Part shown: one piece after another, positions 10,952-19,566 of the stretch | Numbering within the stretch: position 1 is the stretch's first letter | How the letters are laid out: each line of letters opens with the position of its first letter | Assembly (NCBI GenBank): GCA_018398765.1 | Contig: JAHBMJ010001633.1 | Coordinates: forward strand, 6,060-26,059 | Source of the DNA: Chromera velia | Lineage: Eukaryota; Sar; Chromeraceae | Direction: 5' to 3' | Length of the DNA: 20,000 nt | The notes under the pieces: generated by a model | Told to the model about the DNA's origin: nothing | Seen by the model: the letters and a program-made list of their open reading frames with translations, nothing else | Databases searched by the model: none | Made by a program: the position numbers and the translations under genes

Positions 10952-13921
10952 GTGTGTGTGTATGTGTGTCTCTCTTTCTCACACACGTAGACACATGTGT
11001 GCTCGCTCACACGCTCGCACAGGAAGATCCCGGCAGCGTGCATGACTTTTGATCGGATCGACTTCCCCCGTCTCCTCCTTCCTCCCACTGTTCCTTTCTC
11101 ATAAGTTCCTTCAACGCTGAACCACTCCTCCATTCCTTCTTGCGGCCAAGAATATTCATTCACCTCCATCAAGTCTTAAGAACCCCCCCTTCCGACCTGA
11201 TGACGAAGACGAGATCGAATCTTGAGAGAAGGGCAGCGGTCACCTTCAGGTTCTCCATCAGAGTTTTGTGGGCTCTGCACTCACTCATTCAAAAGACCCA
11301 CTTGATCACTCAATGAATTCGGATCTTTCACACACCCATGCAGCGTTCCACAGCGATGCAGAGGAGCTCTGCACAGGGAAAGAAACGCAGAGACGAAGTA
11401 TACCAACACACGGAGAAACAGACACAAAGAGGGAGGCAAACTGGCAGACAGAGGGACCGTATGGATTTTCTTTTACTATTCCACCTCTCTGAGAGACAGA
11501 GAGACAAACAAACAAAGAGACAAAGAGGAAGTGTCATTATCAGACCGACACCCGACCGGGCAAACAATCAGACGAATAGTTGGGGCTGCGAGGCACAGTT
11601 CGGCAACTCTGGCAGCACCTGCCATCCTGAAAATCCCCCTTCTTTCATTCACCGGCGTCTCATCCGCTCCCTCTTTGATGTGCACACTTTCTCACGCACC
11701 TGCCTTCCCCGCCTCCTGCTTCCTCAATCAATCACTGAGTCCCCCCCCCCCCACTTACACGTATTTGCCGTCTTTTGGATTGGCAGCAGCTACCACGGAG
11801 CACCTCGCGGAGACAGGACGGACGATTCCTGCCTTTGCCACGGAGACGGACTGGTGCTCCATTGCCTCCAGGAAGGAGTGCTGCAGAAAATTAAGGGAAG
11901 ACGCAAGGAATAGTCTCAAAAGAGATTTAAAAGCAGAAAACAGAGAAGAGTTGCAAAGATGTTCGAAAACATCAGAAGACAGACAGACACAGACAGACAG
12001 ACACTGACAGACAGACAGACAGACAGACAGACACAGACAGACAGACAGACACAGACAGACAGACAGACACTGATAGACAGACAGACAGACAGGCAGACAG
12101 ACAGACGGACAAACATGCCTTTCCACTCAGGACCGTGACTCTCCCTTCGATCGTTTTCTGATTGGTTCACATTGCTCGGAGAAATCTTGATGTTTTGAAG
12201 CGAAATAAAATTGTCGCAAAAGCCAAATTGTCGACATGTTTCGAGATTGACGCACGCACCCTCTCTCCATTTGCCATCTTGTCAAACTCGTCCACCCCAC
12301 ACATGCCACCGTCTGCGAGAACAAGGGCCCCGGCTTCCAAAGCAAAATCCCCTGTGCTGGGCTCCCGCACAACTGCGGCAGTCAGCCCTGCTCCTGTGGC
12401 TGTGTTGCCGCACACGTACACACCTGCATGGATTCCAACAAAAACAAAGGGGCAGAAGAGGAGGCACACGTACGGAGCCGACTGTACGTATGCGTAGTGC
12501 AAATAGGAAGCCATCTTTCCTTTTTACAAGCTACACCAGGGGGAAACCTGCACACGTCGGTGGGTACAGGGAGGGAGCGACCCGAGACCCGCTTCTCTCC
12601 CCTCCCTCGCCTTCTGCACAGACAGAGTCTCCGAGCTCATTCAGATCGATTCAACACTGAAAACGTGAATCCGGCATTTGAATGCGTGACTAGACCGTTC
12701 CACTGTCTCGCTCATCTACAGACTATCTGGTTTCTTTCCCTCCTTTTCGTCATGAACACATTACAGACAGACAGACAGACAGATAGACTGACTGACTGAC
12801 TGACTCACTGACTGACTGACCCTTTGGACTCATTCGCACCGCTGCGGCCAGGAGTCTGCTCTTCCCTATTCCAGGACTTCCAGCAAGGAGACAGTGAATC
12901 TCCCCCCGCCTCCTCAGACGAATATCAGACACGCCCTCCCCCCCAGCTCCCCCAAGAATATTCGACAGAAGCCCACCGCCACGCCATCCCGACTTCATAC
13001 CTTCACTCTCCTCCTCCTCTTCCTCTTCTCCAGCACCCTCAAACACCGCCACGCCCCCGAGAAGGCAAAGAACCAAGGCAGCTGCAAAATAGTGGAGAGA
13101 TCCAGGAATGCACAAAAAAGAATTTTCGAATCTCAAGAAAAAGAGAACAAACAGCAGATGTCCTGTTCTTTTGAAACTCTTTGTACATTATTGACACGTT
13201 TACGACTCCCTCATGAAGAATTCTCAGGGAATCGACGAGCTCATACGATCAGCACGGCGTGTGAAGCCAATAAGAGCGATCTTCAAGAAATGTCACGTTT
13301 TCTTGTACCTTGGAAAAAAGGAATCACAAGCCAGGCTTCTAACCAACCGTTGCGCACTTCAGATTTTATCGTGGAGACAGAACGCGCGACACACGCACAC
13401 ACACAAACCCAATCAAAGAAATGAAGCAGAAAGGAAGCAAGAAAGCAAGAGGGCATGATGGAAAAAATATTTCGACATCCGACCCATCCCCACACCGACC
13501 CTTCACACTTTCCATGCCCAGAATGTGCGGTGCAAAAGAGGCCACCAACAACGCGAAATGGTCATCAACAGCGGAAAAGAATTCGGCCACAAATCCAAGC
13601 TCCTGAAAAAACAGAAGAAAAACACCATCGTTCAGCATTTCAATTCCGACATTGGGGTTTTCCAAAAAGCCCTTCCATCACTACAAGAGTCCCCTTGATC
13701 TACAGCAAAGCCGCGCTAGATCAGGTAAGCGACGCGACACGAAAAAGAAATACAGAGACAAAATCAAGCGGTCACCTCAGGATAAGAAATGAAAACGATC
13801 GACAAACACTCGCGCGATTTGCACCTTACTCTTTCTGTACAGCGTGAAGTTCATCTTCCTTTTTTCCATCGCTTCACTAGCTCCCTCAAGAACTCCTTCC
13901 TTCCTTCCCCTCTTCCTTCCT

Positions 13922-13953
<32 letters not shown>

Positions 13954-16900
13954 TTCTTCCTTCCTTCCTTCCTTCATTTTATCCATCCACCCATCCACTC
14001 ATTCGGGCACTCATTCATCCATTCATTCATACACACTAGCCCCTGACCTTCTCAGTAAATTCGCTTACTCGTCCTGCCCCCCCCGACCCCCCCCGAAGTT
14101 GTGCCTCAACTGCCTCCCCATCACCTCCCGTCAGATCCAGAAAAGGTGCCCTCGTCGTCTCCCCTGTCTTCCTGCGTTTCCTCTGCCCCCCTCCATTCCC
14201 ATTCCCCTTCTCCTTATCTTCGCATGCCCAAATTCGATGCATCCATCTAGCCCCCCTCTCCACCCTGCTTGCCCTCAAAAGACCAAGTCCCAACGGAGGC
14301 TCTGGAGCAAACCCTATGGACGAATCTCTGCACGCGTTCATCTGACGCACGAGCGGCGTCAGCGTCGACGCAGAAGCCAAAGAGACCACTTCAAGTTTCA
14401 AAACAAACACCGACCTACTCCCACTCAACTTACCCCCCTCAACTGCCGCTGCCCCCAACCGGCCCCGGTCTGCCCCCACCCCCGCTTCCTCTGCCCGGAC
14501 AATCCCCAGCACGACTACTCTCTCTCCCGGAGTCACACACTCAACGTTCCCCCCCCACGCGTCCATCTCGACATTTGCCGGGGCCCTCTGACGCTGCGGG
14601 TCCCCCCCTGTGTGCCTCTCCCCCCCCACAGAGGTCTCCATACCGACCCCCTGAGATTGACCGACGCCTTGAGAGAGACCCACGGAGCCCCCCGCATTCG
14701 CACTGGAGGCTGCTGAAGACGCAGCGCTGCCACCATGTGAAGACGCGTACAATGCAGAGAAGTCCTCTTGAAGTCTGCACAAGACCAAAAAAAGTGACAC
14801 AACACTCCGAGCCTCTTACAATTGGATTTCCTAGAGTGAATCTCTTTTCTGGACCAGCAGGGAAGAGAGAGAGAGAGGGAGGGAGAGTTCGCATGCCCTG
14901 AAGACAAAAACCTGCACCCCATGCTCTGCGGCATCGACAGCGCAGCAGAACACACTTGATTTCTTGATGTCATTCGAATTCTCTTTTAAAACCATGCCAC
15001 ACACTGTACTAACTATTTGCTGATTTACATCTCCTCTCCCTGATTCACTGACTGACTTGAGTTTTTGGAAGTCAGTTGTCAGTGCCTGTTTCCTGTCGGG
15101 CACAAACACCCTCCCATTGCACCCCTTCGACTGGCACGCCCTTGGCACCAGACCTTTCCCATCTGCGCTCTTCTGAACGAAGCGGGAGCCGCACGTGACG
15201 CAGGTGAAGGTCAAAACAACAGGCACAGGCCGTGAGGGAGCTGCTCTCACGATCGTCCCTCGAACAGCAAGGAGGTGTCCTGCGTCGAGGAAAGACGAAA
15301 ATTGGGTGGATAGATGCCCATCAGTTTGTGTGAATCCAGACCTGAACTCAGACCTTTAGTGGATAAGAGCGACCCCTGAGGCGAGAGTAGCAGAGTGAAG
15401 AGGAAAACAGCCTTGTGAGCCGATCAGATCCCAACAAAGATAATAGAACCAGGATGGAGCCAGCATTCTTCTTTGTACTATTCCTGTAGAAGGAGAAGGA
15501 TTCCGTGAGAGAATCTTAAGGGTTCTTGAACATCCATGTCACATCGATTGATTCAAATCTGTGCATTTTTTCCCAAATTCTTTTTCACCCTTCTTCGCTT
15601 TCCTTACCGATTTTGTCAGCTCTCAAAGAAGCCAGAGGAGTGAATGGCCGGAGGTTGTACACGCGCACCTGCAATCACTCACTCACTCCCTCACTCGGTG
15701 AATCGTAGGACGGCCGGGGAAGGGAGAAACAGGGGACAGGGGACCCCTCCCCGGGGACACACGTCCGGCCACTCGCTGGACAGACACCAAGCCATGCACA
15801 CGAACTCACAAAGGAAAGACGGACAGAAAAGGAGATTGAAGCTTCAACGGCATCGAAGGAAGAGAGCGGATGTTTTAGGTTGGAAAGCAAGAGGGGTAGC
15901 AGCAAAACGGCGTGGGAGTGATCCAGGAAGTTCATTGTGTCGACGAAGACTTCCCTTTTAAAAAACATATAGGGACCGCAGTCCCCTTTTGTTTGTCTCT
16001 GTGATTGATTGCCTGTTGGCATTCCAGTCCTTTCTTTTCTTTTTTTCCCTCCTTCCCACCTGAATTTTCTTTTGCAAGACCACAGGCTCGTCTTCATCTT
16101 CATCATCCTCACCCCCTCCCTCTGCAGCCCCCCCATCCCTTCCTTGCACCCCCACACGCGGCCTTCCTACAGGACCTCCACCTGCTGGTTGACCTCCTCC
16201 ACCACCCAGCCAGCCTGTCCCTCCCCCCGCGTCTCTCTGACTCTCCTTCGTCCCCAGCTCTGTGCGCATGTTCTCGAGCACGATGTGCGCTGCCATGGCC
16301 ATGACGTGCAGCGTCTTGTCGGGATACTGTCGGAGGGCGTCATCGAACGGAATGACGACAGAGGAAGGAGGCAGGCCTCCAGCAGCAGCCGAGGAGGAAG
16401 AAGAAGAGGGGGCGGAGAGGCCGTCTGAGGGACCCACTGTGACTGAGGGAATGCTCGGAGATGTCTTGGAGACGAGAGCGAAGTAGTCCACGAAGATCTC
16501 ACAGACGGCCTCCCTCAGATGAGAAGGGCACTCTTCAAACTGCATGCACTTATGCATTCAGGGTAAAGTTACACAAGTCGGGACTTGGTCGAGCAGCAGA
16601 GAAATCAGGTTCACATCGAAGATATATAGGTTGAAGCAGGAACCGTACTGCCTTGCGGTGGTCGAGCACGGTAACTGGGAAGCCGAATATGCGAGAGGAA
16701 AACCGGGGAAAGGAAGAACGAGACGCTCTTATGGAATTAGTCGTAAGAACCAAAAGCAAGCATCAGCGTGTAAGACAGAGAATCTAGCCTGACCTCTTCG
16801 CAAATCAGGTCTCTATGAGTGCAGAAGAAGGCGGTGAAGGCATTCACAGCGTTAATGGTGGTCTCTGCAAAGACACACAAAAAGGGGGGAAGCAGACAGA

Positions 16901-17230
16901 GGCATGGGACTCTTCGAAGGGAACGTTCCCCAACTGGGCGCTGCGAATCCATCATCAGCATCAATCATCATCGCAAAGCAACTCCATGAATGCAGTTCGA
17001 TCAGTGCAATCACGCCACCCAGGCAAGGGGAACGAGTTGAGGCCCCTCATCCTCTCTCCATCTGACGCTTCAAACCTCCGTCTACGGCCTTGTTGGAGTA
17101 CGACAACTCCCAAGAGAACGAAAACGGAGCTTCTCCCAACCTCGGCCATCTACTAGTTTCTCCCCTCTGTCTGCTCACCGTTCACGACCACGTCCGGAAA
17201 GTACAGTTCCTGCAGTCGGGCGATGCTCAT
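7028..17230 (-). CDS. MCM8: MCM8 minichromosome-maintenance helicase, complete, 21 exons
   Basis: Exons, 5' to 3' on the minus strand: 17230-17179, 16864-16794, 16539-16060, 15668-15608, 15279-15057, 14774-14048, 13602-13500, 13081-12821, 12423-12260, 11880-11759, 11274-11197, 10817-10766, 10657-10625, 10312-10181, 9719-9682, 9381-9255, 9019-8906, 8492-8440, 8078-8015, 7503-7437, 7086-7028. They total 3,081 bases (1,026 residues plus stop). MCM8, rather than MCM2-7 or MCM9, is indicated by [12 protein letters not shown] next to [23 protein letters not shown], the N-terminal LYFPDV...NAFTAFF segment and the C-terminal winged-helix tail ending DDGSLLKAG. In known systems MCM8 pairs with MCM9 in the nucleus for recombination repair and fork restart. 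The protein exceeds the about 840 residues of human MCM8 because exons 3 and 6 carry low-complexity inserts. The donor of the 33-base exon (10625, alternatively 10599) and the next acceptor are the only doubtful joins. Confidence 0.93.
9682..10817 (-). other. MCM8: MCM8 exons 12-15: linker from ATPase core to lid
   Basis: Exon 12 encodes [14 protein letters not shown]. Exon 13 is a short charged exon ([11 protein letters not shown]). Exon 14 encodes [10 protein letters not shown], a Gly run and [17 protein letters not shown]. Exon 15 is only 38 bases and encodes [12 protein letters not shown], matching IGYARQYVYPRLS of human MCM8. The exon 13 to 14 join is least sure because the acceptor region of exon 14 runs into a GT/CT repeat and two acceptors keep frame. 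Confidence 0.75.
10332..10411. repeat. (AC)n(AG)n compound microsatellite in the MCM8 intron before exon 14
   Basis: The AC run passes into an AG run with a few A and G interruptions. On the transcribed (minus) sense it reads CU then GU and abuts the acceptor of exon 14. Confidence 0.95.
10916..10980. repeat. (TC)n(TG)n compound microsatellite in the MCM8 intron after exon 11
   Basis: A TC run followed by a TG run, ending in degenerate TC. It is the reverse complement of the type at 10332-10411, so the two copies face each other across exons 12 and 13. Confidence 0.95.
11977..12110. repeat. (CAGA)n microsatellite in an MCM8 intron
   Basis: About 130 bases of CAGA units with interspersed CACAGA steps, in the intron between the Walker B exon and the sensor-1 exon. 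Open frames through it are artefacts. Confidence 0.95.
12763..12820. repeat. (CAGA)n and (GACT)n repeat starting at an MCM8 splice donor
   Basis: On the minus strand the donor of exon 8 (after AAAGG at 12821) reads GTCAGTCAGTCAG and continues as GTCA units, then as CTGT units. The splice signal is thus the first unit of the repeat. Confidence 0.9.
13895..14036. repeat. TTCC/TTTC/CATT tetranucleotide repeats in an MCM8 intron
   Basis: TTCC, then TTTC, then TTCC again, followed by ATCC and ATTC units. The block lies in the intron between exons 6 and 7 and explains open frames rich in Phe/Leu/Ser or Lys/Glu/Arg. Confidence 0.95.
14048..15668 (-). other. MCM8: MCM8 exons 4-6: zinc ribbon and OB fold with long insert
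   Basis: Exon 4 encodes [18 protein letters not shown], the entry to the OB fold. Exon 5 encodes [13 protein letters not shown] and a zinc ribbon with cysteines near residues 248, 251, 270 and 275 (CVTC and CQSKGC). Exon 6 (727 bases) holds a Ser/Gly-rich insert, the conserved [17 protein letters not shown] strand pair and [11 protein letters not shown]. It then carries about 70 residues of basic and Gly-rich sequence before EFTEK at the AAA+ border. The two inserts account for much of the extra length over human MCM8. Confidence 0.88.
16060..17230 (-). other. MCM8: MCM8 exons 1-3: N-terminal helical domain
   Basis: Exon 1 gives [16 protein letters not shown], exon 2 gives [17 protein letters not shown], and exon 3 (160 codons) continues with [17 protein letters not shown]. 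These align in order with the start of MCM8 N-terminal domain A. Exon 3 then has a Ser/Ala run, the [21 protein letters not shown] helix (compare human PDKTLQCMGLAIHQV), and a poorly conserved Gly-rich, acid-rich and Lys-rich tail (residues about 130-200). That tail replaces a short linker in human MCM8 and is probably disordered. Confidence 0.88.
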
Positions 17231-17425
17231 TCTTCTCCTCTCCACACACTGTGAGGGCTGTGAGGGGTCTCCCTTTGTCTGGTGATTCAATTCAAACTGC
17301 TTTGCTCCATTGTGCTGATCAGATTCAGGATCAAACGTCTCCAGCTACCAAAAAAGCCTCGAGGACAAATTCGTCTCTCTGGATTTCAAAGGCTGGAGCT
17401 CTTGCGTCATCAGTATGTGCATCAC

Positions 17426-17518
17426 TCCAGCAGCCGTGAATCCTGCCACGAATTTGTTGCCAGCTGCGGAATCTGGAGAATCAGTGGAGATTGAACTGAA
17501 AGAAAGACGTTCTGCCAT
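17426..17518 (-). CDS. Candidate upstream first exon of MCM8
   Basis: The MCM8 frame stays open upstream of the ATG at 17230 as far as 17344, where TTTTTTGGTAG would serve as an acceptor. An 81-base intron (17425-17345) with a TACTGATGA branch-like site would join it, in phase 0, to an ATG exon at 17518-17426 reading MAERLSFSSIST. This would add 69 residues of unconserved leader. The ATG at 17230 is the simpler start. Confidence 0.4.
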
Positions 17519-17876
17519 GTTCTGCATTGTTCTGCAGCCAATTCGATCTCCGGCTGCGGCAGTGCGGCTCGCGAAAATTGCGATGGCACTTCATCGCCGC
17601 CCGCCGCCGACCGAGCTAAACTGAGCTAGGGTTGTTTCACTGTTGTTATCTGTTGTTTGAATCACCTCAATCGTTGGCTACATCGTTAGTCAGCTTGTCA
17701 GCCGCGTTTCCATACGAAGGACTCTTGGCAGACTATGACAGACTCTCTCACAATAGATCATTCGATCCATTCGACCTCTTCTCGCCTCTTCCTGTCTGTT
17801 TTACGCATTTTTCTTTTTGATTAACTTTCCACACTTTGAAGCGAGGGTAGGAAGTTGCGTTCATAGTCCATAGGAA
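17519..17876. other. Divergent upstream region of MCM8 and of the right-hand gene
   Basis: No coding signal seen. Before the transposon arrived, this region probably ran directly into the ATG now at 18898, so it would have held the promoters of both divergent genes. The last bases before the target duplication (ATAGTCCATAGGAA) would then be 5' UTR. Confidence 0.4.
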
Positions 17877-17884
17877 ATGGCGCC
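17877..17884. repeat. Target site duplication, left copy (ATGGCGCC)
   Basis: Identical to 18898-18905 and immediately outside the left transposon terminus. Confidence 0.85.
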
Positions 17885-18897
17885 CTAGGATATAACACCT
17901 AAAAAAAAAAATAAATATAATTTAATTATAAATCCTAGGGGTATGTGTCACTCTGATTAGCTGTAACTCTAAAAAGTGTTTTTTTTAGGTTTTTAGGATG
18001 AACTGACCTTATTCCTACGATAACACAACTTTTTAAGTTAAATCTCATGACCTTTTATATATAGGAAAGTCAATTCGCCCTCTGAGGTTCGCAAACGTTC
18101 ATGATGTCGGTTTGTAAACCTAATCCCCTAACCTGACCAAACCTGTCTAAACCTGTCTAAACCTGGTACCAAATGGCTTTTGTATAAACACAGAGAAGAT
18201 GCAAAGTAAACATAACCTGGCATTTCACCAGGAAACATCAGAAAAACCGATCATTTAACGAATGTAGGAAATTGAGTGCAAGCTCTGCTCCGTTGCAGAT
18301 GGACAGACAAAGCTCTTCACGGTGTGGTGGCCGCCTAGAAAGGCGAAGTTTGTCCTGACCAAATTTTTCAATCATATGTGTGGTTTCCACAGAGAGGCGA
18401 TCAAGCAAACAAAGATTGTGCCGGAAAAGAAGAGAGGGGAAAAGGGAGGGGAATAGGATAAGGAGAATGTAGCGGCTGCTATGAATACTAATATGAGCGA
18501 GGCTGTATCCCTTTCCTGAAACTCTCATGCACCATCATGAACAGAGTGTTACAGACATAGTTCTACCAGCAAAAACGTATAAAATATGCTTTTAACAGAT
18601 CATTCACATAGAGATTTTAGAAGGTTGACGAGGTTTAGATGGTTTTGAAGAGGTTTGAAAGGTTTGAGTCTGGTAGAACCATGGTTTCCAAACCAATTCT
18701 AAACCTTACGTAGCGAATAGGTTTTAAACTCATCTAAACCTACCGTAACCTTAGCCACTTGACCCTATTTTAGCGTTTTTTAAGCTTTTCTAACAAATTG
18801 AGCTCCAAAAATCTCTTTTAAAACATCTAAAATTTAATTTTTTATTGAAAAACCTAACTTCAAACCTAGGATACCCTCACAGAGTGTCAGACCCTAG
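17885..18897. mobile_element. Non-autonomous DNA transposon, hAT-like, 1,013 bp
   Basis: The termini are CTAGGATATAACACC on the left and, as reverse complement, CTAGGGTCTGACACT on the right: 11 of 15 bases agree. It is flanked by an exact 8-bp duplication, ATGGCGCC, at 17877-17884 and 18898-18905. Eight-base duplications and short termini with a TAGG-type start are typical of the hAT superfamily, so this assignment is inference from structure. The element is AT-rich at both ends, has many AAACCT/AGGTTT motifs below its termini, and a GC-richer centre (about 18240-18540). No transposase is encoded; the longest frame (96 codons, minus, 18528-18238) has no motif I know. A sequence resembling the right terminus is repeated internally at 17933-17959. 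Confidence 0.78.
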
Positions 18898-18905
18898 ATG
18901 GCGCC
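18898..18905. repeat. Target site duplication, right copy (ATGGCGCC)
   Basis: Immediately outside the right terminus. Its first three bases serve as the inferred ATG of the next gene. Confidence 0.85.
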
Positions 18906-19417
18906 AAAGGTAAAGGCGAAGGCCATGCACGCCTGCGGCAAAGAAAAGATAAGCTGGATTGGCCTCCTTCCTCTACACTCCTTCTCATGTGCAGGCCAAA
19001 AAAGCTGAGGCCGATTCGGAGGAGAAGAAGCCCATTCTCGGGCAGGGGACGGCAGCCAGTCCAAGCACTCACTCAGTCAGCAACGCAGACGATGTTGACG
19101 TAGTAATGGTAGACGTGAAGTCTCCACAGGTAGAGGCTTCTTCTTCTGAGGGTGTGAGGACTGGGGGGCAGAGGCAAAAGACATTGACAAGGAAGCGTTT
19201 TAGTGGGCAGACAAAAGGAAAGCGAAAGACGGAAAGGGAGAGAGGGAACACTGTACGTGGTGTGAGGAGCATAAGTTTGCAGGCAGGTTTGTGGAGAAGC
19301 AGAAAGCCGCCAGCTGGGCCAATGGAGAAGGTTACCCCCAGGGTGGTGGTCAGAAAGCCATTTTTGAAATGGGAAGATGCCGGTGGGCCGAAGGCCAACC
19401 AGAGAAGTTTCCGGTAG
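18898..19417 (+). CDS. Unrecognised charged protein, start of gene; ATG provided by the transposon target duplication
   Basis: Exon 1 is only ATG GCG CCA AAG (18898-18909), then donor GTAAAG. Exon 2 starts at 18995 after the strong acceptor CTCCTTCTCATGTGCAG, in phase 0, giving MAPKAKKAEADSEEKKPILG. Residues about 35-60 are acidic (DDVDVVMVDV); then comes a very basic stretch (RQKTLTRKRF, KGKRKTERER) like a nuclear localisation or nucleic-acid-binding segment. The frame stops at 19417. The short intron and clean splice sites favour a real gene start. From about 19200 a different frame looks more protein-like, so the true exon structure may diverge there or the gene may be decaying. No family recognised. 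Confidence 0.5.
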
Positions 19418-19566
19418 GCGCCGTAGGCGCCATCGGGAAACTGCCGGTAGGCGCTGAAGGCGCCGCCCGGACACTGCCGATGGGTGCCGAAGCGCTGTCT
19501 AGACCTTGCCGGTGGGCGCCAAAGGCCGGCGCCGCTTGCATGGACCTTGTTGGAGGCATGACGTGA
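19204..19566 (+). other. Alternative open frame with a CxxC motif
   Basis: This frame, shifted relative to the preceding exon frame, runs 121 codons from 19204. It reads EHCTWCEEHKFAGRFVEKQ, then WANGEG, QGGGQKAIFEMG and repeated PVGAEGAA units. The CTWC pair with nearby His recalls the single zinc finger near the N terminus of some host or DNA-transposon proteins, but only one Cys pair is clear. It could be a further exon of the gene starting at 18898, or part of a decayed copy. Confidence 0.35.
19380..19540. repeat. Degenerate 33-bp minisatellite, about five units
   Basis: Units beginning CCGGTGGG or CCGGTAGG start near 19380, 19411, 19444, 19477 and 19509, spaced 31-33 bases. The 33-bp unit is a multiple of three and in one frame encodes an 11-residue repeat like KLPVGAEGAAR. 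Confidence 0.85.

Larger units (their letters stand above)
11197..13602 (-). other. MCM8: MCM8 exons 7-11: AAA+ ATPase core
   Basis: Exon 7 gives [16 protein letters not shown]. Exon 8 gives LCLLGGVAV, a Glu-run insert, and Walker [10 protein letters not shown] (Lys about residue 646). Exon 9 gives [17 protein letters not shown] and Walker B GVDEFDKM (Asp/Glu about 704-705). Exon 10 gives the sensor-1 region [10 protein letters not shown] (Asn about 748). Exon 11 gives [10 protein letters not shown] with the arginine finger (about 773). All catalytic residues are present, so an active ATPase is expected. The GIGKS Walker A form is close to human MCM8 GLGKS and differs from the TAKS of MCM2-7. 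Confidence 0.93.

Noticed and set aside
11976-12113. CRISPR-like regular array
   Set aside because: The units are 4-bp CAGA steps without unique spacers: a microsatellite in an intron.
13844-14901. Plus-strand frames of 290 and 210 codons, Pro/Ser/Leu-rich
   Set aside because: They are antisense to MCM8 exon 6, whose minus frame carries conserved OB-fold residues, and to a tetranucleotide repeat.
16540-16793. Possible small RNA gene in MCM8 intron 2
   Set aside because: No tRNA cloverleaf, box or snRNA motif could be recognised by eye.
18120-18760. Interstitial telomere repeat
   Set aside because: The units are AAACCT with variable spacing, not TTTAGGG or TTAGGG tandem units, and they sit inside a bounded transposon.
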